64,000 nt of DNA, from NCBI GenBank assembly GCA_944326245.1, contig CALVDF010000005.1, forward strand, positions 62,001 to 126,000, written 5' to 3'. This document shows, one piece after another, positions 44,051 through 53,124 of the stretch. Source of the stretch: an uncultured Bacteroidales bacterium. GTDB lineage: Bacteria; Bacteroidota; Bacteroidia; Bacteroidales; UBA932. The translations under genes and the position numbers were made by a program. Every line of letters starts with the position of its first letter. Position 1 is the stretch's first letter. The notes beneath the pieces are model-generated. The model did not search any database, was not told the DNA's origin, and worked only from the letters and a program-made list of their open reading frames with translations.

Positions 44051-46033
44051 CTACCTTCCGAAATACACCAAAAGCACGGATATATCGGCCGGCGATACGC
44101 CTGGGATTCTTGACGCTTCCGCAATTGTTGCAGGCCGATGTCGGGTAAGCTTGATCCGGGACTCTATCGACAGAGATTCAAGTTTACTGAAATCAAAACC
44201 TGCCGGTATCTTGAGACTCTCAAGCCTATGCAGTTTTTCTGCCTGTCGTGACTCGCGGTCAATGTATCCTCTGTACTTCAGGCGAGTGTTGAAACTTTCA
44301 ATCACTTCATCATAGAGAGACGGTGAAGCAGGTATGGAAATTTTCATCGTTTCTGGAAGGCTTGATGAGACAGGCAGGAAATCAGAAGATGACATAGGGA
44401 TAGATGTAAGCTCTGATAAGGTTTCCAGTGTTCCACGTGGAACAAATGGCAGGCACTGCTCTGTGGAAATGTTGGGCTGAGATACAAGTTCAGAAAGAGT
44501 TTTCGAAGATGACACTTGAGAACCACGTTCAGTAGACAGGAATATGTTTGCATCTGACTGTGAAAGTCTGGTGGTATTGAATGTATCAGACAGGAGAACC
44601 TGTGATCTGGTCTTCCTGTCGAGCAACCGCATGCGGAAATCGGATGCAAGTCCGAAGTAGTGAGAAAGGGGAGTCAGACGCTCATCGGCATTGTCCTGAC
44701 GAAGAAGGATCCTGTACTCGGCTCTAGAGGTAAACATACGATAAGGCTCGTCCACACCTTTGGTCACGAGGTCGTCGACGAGAACACCTATGTACGAAGA
44801 ATCACGTGAGAGAATAAACTCCTCGCGGTCCCGCAAGCGCAGGACAGCATTGATGGCTGCAACGATCCCTTGGGCAGCTGCCTCCTCGTATCCTGTTGTA
44901 CCGTTGACCTGACCGGCAAGATAAAGGTTAGGAACTACCCTGGATCTGAGGGTATGGTCGAGGAGTGTAGGATCGAAGTAATCGTACTCGATTGCATAGG
45001 CCGGTCGCAGCAGATGGACGTGTTCGAATCCTTCAACGTGGCTGAGTGCCGAGATCTGTATTTCGAATGGAAGCGAGGATGAGAAGCCCTGAAGATAGTA
45101 TTCGGAGGATGTACGTCCTTCCGGCTCGAGAAAAAGCTGGTGCGAATCCTTGTCAGCGAAGGTCCGGAGCTTATCTTCGATACTGGGACAGTAGCGGGGT
45201 CCTATCCCTTTTATCTTACCTGAGAAAAGAGGAGAACGGTGAAAGCCGGAACGGAGAATTTCATGAACAGCCGGATTGGTATGGGCGATGTAGCATGGCA
45301 TCTGACCGATATCATCTCTCTGTGCGGAAGAAAGGAAAGGTAGGTACGAGAACCTGGCCGGACTGTCATCACCGACCTGCAGGAGAAGACGGTCGAGATC
45401 GACAGACCTGACATCGACCCTGGGTGGTGTCCCGGTCTTCATGCGGGCCATGGTTATTCCGACTTCTGAGAGCTGACTGGATATGCCGCGCGAAGAGGGC
45501 TCCGCCACTCTCCCACCCTCCTCCGTGCGCTCTCCTACGAAGATGCGGCCGTCGAGGAAGGTACCGGCAGTGAGTATATAGAACTTTGCGGAGAAGCAGC
45601 CTCCGAGAGCAGTCTCCAGAGAGCTTATCGAGCCGTCCGCAGAGAAACTGAAAGAAGACACAGTGTCTTGCCACATGTTAAGATTTGGAGTGTTCTCCAG
45701 GACCCACCTCCAGTTCTGGGAATAGGCCATCCTGTCACACTGTGCCCGCGGGCTCCACATCGCCGAGCCCTTGGATCTGTTTAGCATACGGAACTGGAGT
45801 GAACTTGCATCGGTAACTATTCCGGAAAATCCCCCAAGAGCATCTATCTCTCTGATTATCTGTCCCTTAGCTATTCCACCAATGGACGGATTACATGACA
45901 TTTGAGCTATCTTGTTGAGATCCATTGTGATAAGGAGAGTCCTGGCACCCATCCTTGCTGAAGCATACGCTGCTTCACAACCCGCATGCCCTGCACCGAT
46001 GACAATTATATCGTATCTGCTTTCCATCTTCAT
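44051..46033 (-). CDS. mnmG: tRNA uridine 5-carboxymethylaminomethyl modification enzyme MnmG
   Basis: MnmG (GidA) modifies the wobble uridine of several tRNAs together with MnmE, using FAD. FAD motif IVIGAGHAGCEAAYASARMG, PSIGGIAKGQIIREIDALGG, RMKTGTPPRVD and GQVNGTTGYEEAAAQG are all present. At 660 residues it is some 30-40 longer than usual. The extra part is a Ser/Thr-rich stretch around residues 500-570, and a parS site is embedded there (coding FVPRGT near residue 530). The C-terminal domain that binds MnmE (LKYRGYIDRESRQAEKL, IPGVSPADISVLLVYF) is intact. It overlaps ybeY by four bases. Confidence 0.97.
   Translation of the reverse strand: MKMESRYDIIVIGAGHAGCEAAYASARMGARTLLITMDLNKIAQMSCNPSIGGIAKGQIIREIDALGGFSGIVTDASSLQFRMLNRSKGSAMWSPRAQCDRMAYSQNWRWVLENTPNLNMWQDTVSSFSFSADGSISSLETALGGCFSAKFYILTAGTFLDGRIFVGERTEEGGRVAEPSSRGISSQLSEVGITMARMKTGTPPRVDVRSVDLDRLLLQVGDDSPARFSYLPFLSSAQRDDIGQMPCYIAHTNPAVHEILRSGFHRSPLFSGKIKGIGPRYCPSIEDKLRTFADKDSHQLFLEPEGRTSSEYYLQGFSSSLPFEIQISALSHVEGFEHVHLLRPAYAIEYDYFDPTLLDHTLRSRVVPNLYLAGQVNGTTGYEEAAAQGIVAAINAVLRLRDREEFILSRDSSYIGVLVDDLVTKGVDEPYRMFTSRAEYRILLRQDNADERLTPLSHYFGLASDFRMRLLDRKTRSQVLLSDTFNTTRLSQSDANIFLSTERGSQVSSSKTLSELVSQPNISTEQCLPFVPRGTLETLSELTSIPMSSSDFLPVSSSLPETMKISIPASPSLYDEVIESFNTRLKYRGYIDRESRQAEKLHRLESLKIPAGFDFSKLESLSIESRIKLTRHRPATIAEASRIPGVSPADISVLLVYFGR
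44429..44444. promoter_or_regulatory. parS site 2, inside mnmG
   Basis: A second exact TGTTCCACGTGGAACA, 397 bases from site 1, within the mnmG reading frame. Two exact copies so close together are a strong sign of a ParB loading region near the replication origin. Confidence 0.9.
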
Positions 46034-46524
46034 TCATTGTTTGCCGGTCCGGCGTATTTCTGATCCTCACCCAACCCGAACTTGGGCAGAAGCGCCAGCG
46101 CCTCACTTTCCCCCTCCCTCATTCGGGCAGCGTCCTCAGGAGTCAGGTCGTCATATCCCAGAAGATGAAGCACTCCGTGGGCCATCACACGGTAGAGCTC
46201 CGTGGAGAAAGTGGCGCCGTATGTCCTGCTGTTGTCCAGAACCGTGTCAAGACTGATGACAATGTCAGCTGAAATTCTGTCAGTCCCGCGACGGCCGGAC
46301 ACTTCGTCATCGTATCCGGATGTATCGAAAGTGATGATGTCGGTGTAATAGTCGTGACCGAGGTACTTCCTGTTGACATCCAACACATAGGGGTCTGTAG
46401 CAAATACATAGTTGAGAGAGCCGGTTTTGTGACTTTTACTCAGAATGATTTCGTCAATCCAATTTTTAATTGCATTTTTGCGGCGCAAATTGAAGGTTGC
46501 ATCTATGACTTCAAATCTTATCAT
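46030..46524 (-). CDS. ybeY: Endoribonuclease YbeY
   Basis: 164 residues of the YbeY metalloprotein family needed for rRNA processing and ribosome quality control. The zinc site HGVLHLLGYDD (third ligand usually His, here Asp) and the LNVRKYLGHDYYTDIITF-like block (here DVNRKYLGHDYYTDIITFD) are clear. In many members the last ligand is His (HGxLHLxGYDH); Bacteroidota members often have Asp. The gene overlaps mnmG (ATGA), an arrangement seen in other Bacteroidales. Confidence 0.93.
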   Translation of the reverse strand: MIRFEVIDATFNLRRKNAIKNWIDEIILSKSHKTGSLNYVFATDPYVLDVNRKYLGHDYYTDIITFDTSGYDDEVSGRRGTDRISADIVISLDTVLDNSRTYGATFSTELYRVMAHGVLHLLGYDDLTPEDAARMREGESEALALLPKFGLGEDQKYAGPANNE

Positions 46525-46575
46525 GCGGTCTGATTTTTGCTTGAAATTTTTTGTAAAATTAATAAAATTACAACT

Positions 46576-47517
46576 ATGTCAAAAGTTAGTGTTATCGGAG
46601 TTGGCAATGTAGGTGCTACCTGCGCCAACGTACTCGCAAGCTGGAACATCTGCAAAGAAATCGTACTTCTCGATGTAAGAGAGGGTTTCGCAGAGGGCAA
46701 AGCCATCGATATCCAGCAGTCAGCCAAAATAATGGGTATTAACACCAAAATCACCGGAGTGACCAACAACTACGAGGCTACTGAAGGCTCGGACGTAGTA
46801 GTCATCACATCAGGTATGCCCCGCAAACCGGGTATGTCCAGAGAGGACCTCATCGGCACAAACTCCAAGATCGTCAGTGAAGTTGTAGCTAACGTGATCA
46901 AACACTCTCCCGACGCATTCATCGTAATGGTATCCAACCCTATGGACACCATGACCTACCTTACATACAAGACAAGCGGTGTCAAGAAGAACCACCTGAT
47001 CGGTATGGGCGGTGCACTGGACAGCAGCCGTTTCATCTACTACCTGAGCAAGGCCCTGAACGTACCTATGTGCGAGATTGACGGCATGGTAGTAGGCGCA
47101 CACGGAGATGCAACCATGGTTCCCCTCTTGAGCAGCGTACTTTACAAGGACGGCAAAGTCGAGAACCTTCTCTCAGCCGAGCAGCGCGAGAAAGTAATCG
47201 CAGACACCATGGTAGGCGGCGCAACCATTACAAAACTCATGGGCACTTCAGCATACTACGCTCCCGGAGCATGCGCAGCCAGCATCGTAAGGGCCATTCT
47301 CCACGACGAGAAGAGGATCATCCCCTGCAGCGTTCCCCAGAACGGTGAGTACGGCGAGAGCGACATCTGCCTCGGTGTACCTGTAGTAATCGGAAAGGAC
47401 GGCGTTGAAGGCATCGTTAAAGTGGAGATGACAGCAGAGGAAGAGAAGAGGTTCCATGAGGGTGCTGACAAGCAGAGAAACACCAACAAAATCCTGCACG
47501 ACCTCGGACTTATCTAA
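46576..47517 (+). CDS. mdh: Malate dehydrogenase
   Basis: The ATG at 46576 gives 313 residues beginning MSKVSVIGVGNVGATCANVL; an earlier ATG at 46537 would precede the Rossmann strand by 13 odd residues. NAD site GVGNVGATC, ITSGMPRKPGMSREDL with the substrate-binding Arg pair typical of malate (not lactate) specificity, VSNPMDTMTY, and catalytic His in GAHGDATMVPLLS. It interconverts malate and oxaloacetate; with the fumarate reductase genes nearby it belongs to the reductive branch of succinate formation. Confidence 0.96.
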   Translation: MSKVSVIGVGNVGATCANVLASWNICKEIVLLDVREGFAEGKAIDIQQSAKIMGINTKITGVTNNYEATEGSDVVVITSGMPRKPGMSREDLIGTNSKIVSEVVANVIKHSPDAFIVMVSNPMDTMTYLTYKTSGVKKNHLIGMGGALDSSRFIYYLSKALNVPMCEIDGMVVGAHGDATMVPLLSSVLYKDGKVENLLSAEQREKVIADTMVGGATITKLMGTSAYYAPGACAASIVRAILHDEKRIIPCSVPQNGEYGESDICLGVPVVIGKDGVEGIVKVEMTAEEEKRFHEGADKQRNTNKILHDLGLI

Positions 47518-47543
47518 AGTTTTGAACAGTTTTTCAACAAAAT

Positions 47544-47576
47544 TTTGTGCTAATTCAGAAATTATTCCTACTTTTA
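47544..47576 (+). promoter_or_regulatory. Bacteroides-type promoter of tonB
   Basis: TTTG (47544-47547), 21 bases, TACTTTTA (47569-47576): one mismatch in the last base of the -7 box. Transcription would start near 47581, about 25 bases before the tonB ATG. Confidence 0.55.
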
Positions 47577-47606
47577 CACGTGGAAAATTAGAAAAACACA
47601 AATAAA

Positions 47607-48302
47607 ATGGAAGTTAAAAAATCTCCTAAAGCGAACCTCGAGAACAAAAAGCTGTTTTACAGAGAGTTAGGTCTTATCATAGCTCTCGGTGTGACACTTT
47701 GCGCTTTCGAGTGGAGCTCTTCAGAAAAGGCTGCTTCTATCATTCAGCAGGAGGAAGCGGCACCTATAGAGGTTGAACAGATACCTGTAACTACAGAAGC
47801 TCCCCCTCCACCCCCGGAAAGACCGGCTGTTCCCCAGCTGTCTGACCTTATCGAGGTCGTGAACGATGACGTAGTCGTGGACACTGACCTGTTCATCAGC
47901 CTTGAGGACGATGCAAACATGGGCGTAGAGATTATGGACTATGTGGCAGAAGTCGCTGACGAGGAGATTGACGAGGCACCCCTACCCTTCGCACTCGTTG
48001 AAGAGAAGCCTTCATTCAACGGAGGAGACGCAAACGAGTTTACAAGATGGGTATATGCCAACATCGAATACCCCGACATAGCACGTGAGAACGGCATCTC
48101 GGGTCGAGTTACAGTACAGTTCACCATTGAGGCTGACGGCTCGATTTCGAATGTAAAGGTTCTCAGGGGAGTCGATCCTACACTTGACCAGGCAGCAATC
48201 GACGTGATCAAGAAATCACCGAAGTGGACTCCTGGAAAGCAGAGGGACAAAGCTGTCAGGGTATCATACCAGTTCCCTATCCTCTTCCAGTTGAGAAACT
48301 AA
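47607..48302 (+). CDS. tonB: TonB-family energy transducer
   Basis: 231 residues: a short cytoplasmic N terminus, one membrane helix (about 24-40, LGLIIALGVTLCAFEW), a Pro/Glu-rich periplasmic linker (TEAPPPPPERPAVPQ) and a C-terminal TonB domain (YPDIARENGISGRVTVQFTI, DGSISNVKVLRG, ALDQAAIDVI-like, KKSPKWTPGKQ). It couples the proton gradient to TonB-dependent outer-membrane transporters. ExbB/ExbD are not adjacent. A strong terminator follows. Confidence 0.95.
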   Translation: MEVKKSPKANLENKKLFYRELGLIIALGVTLCAFEWSSSEKAASIIQQEEAAPIEVEQIPVTTEAPPPPPERPAVPQLSDLIEVVNDDVVVDTDLFISLEDDANMGVEIMDYVAEVADEEIDEAPLPFALVEEKPSFNGGDANEFTRWVYANIEYPDIARENGISGRVTVQFTIEADGSISNVKVLRGVDPTLDQAAIDVIKKSPKWTPGKQRDKAVRVSYQFPILFQLRN

Positions 48303-48322
48303 CACAAAATGCCAAGATACAG

Positions 48323-48360
48323 ATGAGGCTGTCCCTGAAAAGAGTCAGCCTCATTTTTTT
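48323..48360 (+). terminator. Terminator of tonB
   Basis: ATGAGGCTG (48323-48331) pairs with CAGCCTCAT (48346-48354) and is followed by a T run to 48360. It ends only six bases before the hflX start, so hflX either depends on read-through or has a promoter inside this region. Confidence 0.88.
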
Positions 48361-48366
48361 AACAAT

Positions 48367-49548
48367 ATGAAAGAAGAAAGCAAAATGGAGAGGGCCGTTG
48401 TGGTATCAGTGATACCTCAGGGCACCGACGAAGAAAGAGTCAAAGAGAACCTTGACGAACTGGAATTCCTGGCCGAAACAGCAGGTGCGCAGAGTATCAA
48501 GAGATTTACACAGAAGGTAGACAAGGCCAATTCGAGGACATACGTAGGCACAGGAAAACTTGAAGAAATCAAGGCATACATAGAAGAAAATCAATGCGAT
48601 CTGGTACTCTTCGACGATGAACTGAGTCCATCGCAGCTCAGAAACCTTGACAAGGAGCTTAACTGCAGGATTCTGGACAGGACCAATCTGATTCTGGACA
48701 TTTTTGCACAAAGAGCAAAGACCGCGTATGCAAAGACACAGGTAGAACTTGCGCAATACCAATATCTGCTTCCTAGGCTGACACGCATGTGGACCCACCT
48801 CGAAAGACAGCGGGGCGGCATAGGCATGAGGGGCCCTGGAGAAAGCCAGATAGAGACAGACCGAAGGATCATTCTCAACAAGATAAGCCTGCTGAAGGAA
48901 CAGCTCAAAAAAATAGACAGGCAGATGTCGTCCCAGAGGGGCAACAGGGGCTCTCTGGTAAGAGTAGCTCTGGTCGGATACACCAACGCCGGGAAAAGCA
49001 CGCTTATGAATCTGTTGTCCAAAAGCGACGTTTTCGCTGAAAACAAACTGTTTGCTACACTGGATACTACAGTAAGGAAAGTCGTTATAGAGAATGTTCC
49101 GTTCCTGCTTTCGGATACTGTCGGCTTCATCAGGAAACTGCCGACGCAGCTCATAGAATCATTCAAAAGCACACTGGACGAGGTACGCGAATCGGATATA
49201 CTTCTTCACGTTGTGGACATATCGCATCCGGACTTCGAAGAACAGATAAAGGCTGTCAACGGCACACTTATGGACATAGGTGCGAAAGACAAGCCCATAT
49301 TCATGGTTTTCAACAAAATAGACGCCTACAAATACAAGGCTCTAAGCGAATACGACTTCGAAAGCGAAAAGCGTGAGAACATACCGCTTGAAAGACTTGA
49401 GCAAATGTGGGTGGCGAAGGAAAATTCGGCATGCATCTTTATCTCTGCGAAAGATAAAATCAATATAGACAAGCTCAGGAAAGATATATACGAAATGGTC
49501 AGATCCGTCCATGACGGAAGATATCCGTTCAATAACCTGCTATATTGA
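48367..49548 (+). CDS. hflX: GTPase HflX
   Basis: 393 residues. The N-terminal HflX domain (FTQKVDKANSRTYVGTGKLEEI, quoted in part; DDELSPSQLRNLDKEL; RTNLILDIFAQRAKTAYAKTQ) is followed by RQRGGIGMRGPGESQIETDRR and the G domain: G1 VGYTNAGKSTL, G3 DTVGFIRKLP, G4 NKID. HflX binds the 50S ribosome and splits stalled ribosomes. ATG 48367 is used; ATG 48385 is an alternative. The 3' end overlaps the convergent hydrolase gene by 20 bases. Confidence 0.96.
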   Translation: MKEESKMERAVVVSVIPQGTDEERVKENLDELEFLAETAGAQSIKRFTQKVDKANSRTYVGTGKLEEIKAYIEENQCDLVLFDDELSPSQLRNLDKELNCRILDRTNLILDIFAQRAKTAYAKTQVELAQYQYLLPRLTRMWTHLERQRGGIGMRGPGESQIETDRRIILNKISLLKEQLKKIDRQMSSQRGNRGSLVRVALVGYTNAGKSTLMNLLSKSDVFAENKLFATLDTTVRKVVIENVPFLLSDTVGFIRKLPTQLIESFKSTLDEVRESDILLHVVDISHPDFEEQIKAVNGTLMDIGAKDKPIFMVFNKIDAYKYKALSEYDFESEKRENIPLERLEQMWVAKENSACIFISAKDKINIDKLRKDIYEMVRSVHDGRYPFNNLLY

Positions 49549-50341
49549 CGGAAACGGCAAAATCAGCCAATAGACGGGCCAAAGCTGCCGGATCCTCAAC
49601 GTGGGTATTATGACCCGTAGAAGCGACCGTTTCGTGCCTGCAGGAGGGCAGATCGGACTTTATTTTCTCTATTTTTGAAAGTGGTGTATAGACATCAGAA
49701 TCACCGTACACGAACATGACGGGAACAGATGTGGAATTGAGGAGTGCGACATTGTCTTCACGGCACTGAAGTCCCCTCACTACTGCCGCGACACCTTCCG
49801 GATCGTGGGTTTCACAGATCTCGACAGTCTCGATTACAGTCTCATCGCACTTGCGCAGATTGGCCTTTGCGTACATGTTCGGAATGGCTATCTGGGCCAG
49901 CTGTACAAGCTTTCCGTTAAGGATGAAATCTATCTCTTTCTGACGGTCTGATGCTTTTGCCGGATCATCGGCATATGGGTTGGAATTGACATTAACCAGA
50001 GCATCGATGCGGTCCGGGAAATCCTTTATGAAACGCTGGCCGACATAACCTCCCATGGAATGGCCGACTATTACAACAGACTTGACTGACAGCTTGTCCA
50101 GGACGCCGCAGACGACTTTAGCATCAAACTGCATGGTATTGATTTGCGGATCAGTACCGGTAAGACCCATGCCGGGCAGGTCTATGGAAACAATATGGGA
50201 AGATTCAGGCAGCAAAGACCTGAATTCTTCCCATATATATAGAGTTTCAAGATATCCGTGGAGCAAGAGTATGGCTTTGTCACCCTTTCCTGTCTCGGAG
50301 ACATGGACCGGTATACCGTTTGAGGTGACAAAGTACTCCAT
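49529..50341 (-). CDS. Alpha/beta hydrolase
   Basis: 270 residues with the alpha/beta-hydrolase blocks LLLHGYLETLYIW (oxyanion), IDLPGMGLTG, the nucleophile elbow VGHSMGGYVG with the catalytic Ser, the acid in VYGDSDVYTP and the His in STGHNTHVEDP. No signal peptide; probably a cytosolic esterase or similar. The substrate cannot be told. It is the last gene of the leftward row and starts five bases after sdhB. Confidence 0.9.
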   Translation of the reverse strand: MEYFVTSNGIPVHVSETGKGDKAILLLHGYLETLYIWEEFRSLLPESSHIVSIDLPGMGLTGTDPQINTMQFDAKVVCGVLDKLSVKSVVIVGHSMGGYVGQRFIKDFPDRIDALVNVNSNPYADDPAKASDRQKEIDFILNGKLVQLAQIAIPNMYAKANLRKCDETVIETVEICETHDPEGVAAVVRGLQCREDNVALLNSTSVPVMFVYGDSDVYTPLSKIEKIKSDLPSCRHETVASTGHNTHVEDPAALARLLADFAVSVNIAGY

Positions 50342-50346
50342 GACAC

Positions 50347-51126
50347 TTAATCCTTGAGCTTAGCACACAGGAACTCGCGGTTGAGGCGGGCTATATGGCT
50401 TACTGTAATGCCTTTAGGGCATTCACTCTGGCAAGCCTGGGTATTGGTGCACGCACCGAAGCCGAGCTCGTCCATCTTTGCCACCATTGCCTTGGCTCTG
50501 CGGGCAGCTTCAGGACGTCCCTGAGGCAGAAGGGCCAGGGAACTTACACGGGCTGACACAAAGAGCATGGCCGAACCGTTCTTACAAGTAGCGACGCAAG
50601 CACCGCAGCCTACGCAGGCAGCCGCATCCATACTCTCGTCCGCGTTCTTCTTCGGAATGGGGATGGCATTGGCATCCTGTGCCGAACCGGCATTGACGGA
50701 AATGAATCCGCCGGCCTGCAGTATCTTGTCGAATGCACCTCTATTGACCACAAGGTCCTTGATGATAGGGAATCCAGCACTTCTCCAAGGCTCTATGGTG
50801 ATGGTATCGCCATCCTTGAACTTGCGCATGTGGAGCTGACATGTAGTAATCTCACTGTCAGGGCCATGAGGATGACCGTTGATGTACAGCGAACACATGC
50901 CGCAGATACCTTCACGGCAGTCGTGGTCAAATGCGATAGGACCTGAATTCTTGCACCCTTTGTTTACAGCTACAGGGTCATTGCCCTCACGTATCAACTG
51001 ATCGTTGAGGATATCGAGCATTTCGAGAAAAGAGGTATCAGGTGAGATATTTGATACCTTGTATGTTTCGAAATGTCCTTTTGTCTTGGCGTTCTGCTGA
51101 CGCCATACTTTCAAAGTAAAATTCAT
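50347..51126 (-). CDS. sdhB: Succinate dehydrogenase/fumarate reductase iron-sulfur subunit
   Basis: 259 residues. The [2Fe-2S] domain has [20 protein letters not shown] and CQLHMRKF; the C-terminal domain has the 4Fe-4S and 3Fe-4S cysteines in [20 protein letters not shown] and [10 protein letters not shown] with CTNTQ upstream. This long [2Fe-2S] region is typical of the Bacteroidota/epsilon-type B subunit. In this phylum the complex usually works as fumarate reductase in anaerobic metabolism. It lies 15 bases downstream of sdhA. Confidence 0.96.
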   Translation of the reverse strand: MNFTLKVWRQQNAKTKGHFETYKVSNISPDTSFLEMLDILNDQLIREGNDPVAVNKGCKNSGPIAFDHDCREGICGMCSLYINGHPHGPDSEITTCQLHMRKFKDGDTITIEPWRSAGFPIIKDLVVNRGAFDKILQAGGFISVNAGSAQDANAIPIPKKNADESMDAAACVGCGACVATCKNGSAMLFVSARVSSLALLPQGRPEAARRAKAMVAKMDELGFGACTNTQACQSECPKGITVSHIARLNREFLCAKLKD

Positions 51127-51141
51127 AATTAATACCCCTCC

Positions 51142-53088
51142 TTAGTCTTTATAGTTACGTGTTGAAGGCTTAACAAATTCAAATACAAGGTCTTCCTTGT
51201 GGAAAATAGGATCTTTGCCCTCACCTGCATACTCCCAGGCGCTGACATACTGGTAGTGCTCGTCATCACGAAGAGTCTCTCCGTCAGGAGTCTGCATCTC
51301 GACACGGAAGTGACCTCCGCAGGACTCGTTGCGGTTCAGTGCATCGCGGGCCATGAGCTCACCGATTTCGAAGAAGTCGGCTACGCGGAGGGCCTTCTCG
51401 AGCTCCTGGTTGAATTCCTCGTTGGTACCTGGCACGTATACATCCTTCATGTACTCCTTGCGAAGCTCATGTATCTCGGTAATGGCTTCTTCGAGACCTT
51501 TCTTGTCACGGGCCATGCCGACCTTTTCCCACATGATGTGTCCCAGTTTCTTGTGGTAGTAATCCACAGTCTGGGTTCCCTTGTTGTTGAGGAAGTAATT
51601 GATACGCTCCTTGACTGCCTTTTCGGCCTCGTCAAACTCAGGGGTATCTGTCTTTACCTTAGGCTCCTGTATCTTGTGCGAGAGGTAATCCCCGATGGTG
51701 TAGGGAAGGATGAAGTAACCGTCGGCCAGTCCCTGCATGAGTGCTGAAGCACCCAGACGGTTGCCGCCGTGGTCCGAGAAATTGGCCTCGCCGATAGCAT
51801 ACAGACCGGGAATGGTGGTCTGAAGGTTGTAGTCAACCCAGATACCTCCCATGGTGTAATGGATGGCGGGATATATCATCATAGGCTCCTCATAGGGGTT
51901 CACGCCTGTGATCTTTTCATACATCTGGAAGAGGTTGCCGTAACGTGCAGTGATGGTCTCCTTGCCCAGTCTCTCGATAGCTGAAGAGAAATCGAGGAAC
52001 ACTGCCAGACCTGTCTCGTTGACACCGTATCCGGCATCACACCTTTCCTTGGCTGCACGGGAAGCAACGTCACGGGGTACCAGGTTACCGAAAGCGGGAT
52101 ACCTGCGCTCGAGATAGTAGTCGCGGTCCTCTTCGGGTATCTGCGACCCTTTTATCTGCTTTGCACGCAGTCTCTTGACATCTTCCATCTTCTTGGGAAC
52201 CCAGATTCTTCCGTCATTACGGAGGGACTCACTCATGAGGGTCAGCTTCGACTGCTGGTCACCGTGAACTGGGATACAGGTGGGATGGATCTGCGCGAAG
52301 CAGGGGTTTGCGAAGTATGCACCCTTCTTGTAGCAGTGCCATGCTGCAGAACCGTTTGAGTTCATGGCGTTGGTAGAGAGGAAGTAGGTATTGCCGTAAC
52401 CTCCTGAAGCCAGAACCACTGCATGTGCACCGAAACGCTCTATCTCGCCGGTCACGAGGTTGCGGGTAATGATACCGCGTGCCTCTCCGTTGATGACAAC
52501 GAGCTCGAGCATCTCATGACGGGGATATGATTTTACCGTACCCTTTGCAATCTGACGGTTCAGGGAAGCATAAGCTCCGAGAAGAAGCTGCTGACCGGTT
52601 TGACCGCGGGCATAGAAGGTACGGCTTACCTGCGCACCTCCGAAGGAACGGTTGTCCAGCAGTCCGCCGTAATCGCGGGCAAATGGAACACCCTGTGCAA
52701 CACACTGGTCTATAATCAGATTGCTGACTTCTGCAAGCCTGTATACATTGGCTTCCCTACTGCGGTAGTCGCCTCCCTTGATGGTATCGTAGAAGAGACG
52801 GTACACAGAGTCATTGTCGTTCTGATAGTTCTTTGCAGCATTGATACCGCCCTGTGCGGCAATCGAGTGCGCACGACGGGGAGAGTCACTGATGCAGAAA
52901 ATCTTGACATTATAACCGAGTTCACCGAGAGTAGCGGCTGCAGATGCTCCGCCAAGTCCAGTGCCGATAACGATAATGTCGAGCTTTCTCTTATTGGCAG
53001 GGCTGACAACACGGATTGCTGCTTTATGCTTGGTCCATTTTTCAGCCAAAGGACCTTCGGGTACTTTGGAAATTAGCTTATCCTCCAT
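51142..53088 (-). CDS. sdhA: Succinate dehydrogenase/fumarate reductase flavoprotein subunit
   Basis: 648 residues with FAD motif [20 protein letters not shown], the flavin-linking histidine block [18 protein letters not shown], the substrate-site [15 protein letters not shown], and [19 protein letters not shown]. The C terminus [21 protein letters not shown] is as in Bacteroidota members. It carries the dicarboxylate active site facing the cytoplasm. Strikingly, no cytochrome b subunit gene lies upstream: 36 bases ahead is a flippase gene. Confidence 0.96.
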   Translation of the reverse strand: MEDKLISKVPEGPLAEKWTKHKAAIRVVSPANKRKLDIIVIGTGLGGASAAATLGELGYNVKIFCISDSPRRAHSIAAQGGINAAKNYQNDNDSVYRLFYDTIKGGDYRSREANVYRLAEVSNLIIDQCVAQGVPFARDYGGLLDNRSFGGAQVSRTFYARGQTGQQLLLGAYASLNRQIAKGTVKSYPRHEMLELVVINGEARGIITRNLVTGEIERFGAHAVVLASGGYGNTYFLSTNAMNSNGSAAWHCYKKGAYFANPCFAQIHPTCIPVHGDQQSKLTLMSESLRNDGRIWVPKKMEDVKRLRAKQIKGSQIPEEDRDYYLERRYPAFGNLVPRDVASRAAKERCDAGYGVNETGLAVFLDFSSAIERLGKETITARYGNLFQMYEKITGVNPYEEPMMIYPAIHYTMGGIWVDYNLQTTIPGLYAIGEANFSDHGGNRLGASALMQGLADGYFILPYTIGDYLSHKIQEPKVKTDTPEFDEAEKAVKERINYFLNNKGTQTVDYYHKKLGHIMWEKVGMARDKKGLEEAITEIHELRKEYMKDVYVPGTNEEFNQELEKALRVADFFEIGELMARDALNRNESCGGHFRVEMQTPDGETLRDDEHYQYVSAWEYAGEGKDPIFHKEDLVFEFVKPSTRNYKD

Positions 53089-53124
53089 AATGTATCAATA
53101 GAATTAAAATTTGTGCAATTTTAC

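Noticed and set aside
47572..47587. Third parS-like sequence (CACGTG core) before tonB
   Set aside because: It differs from the parS palindrome at three of 16 bases, including loss of symmetry, and overlaps the tonB promoter.
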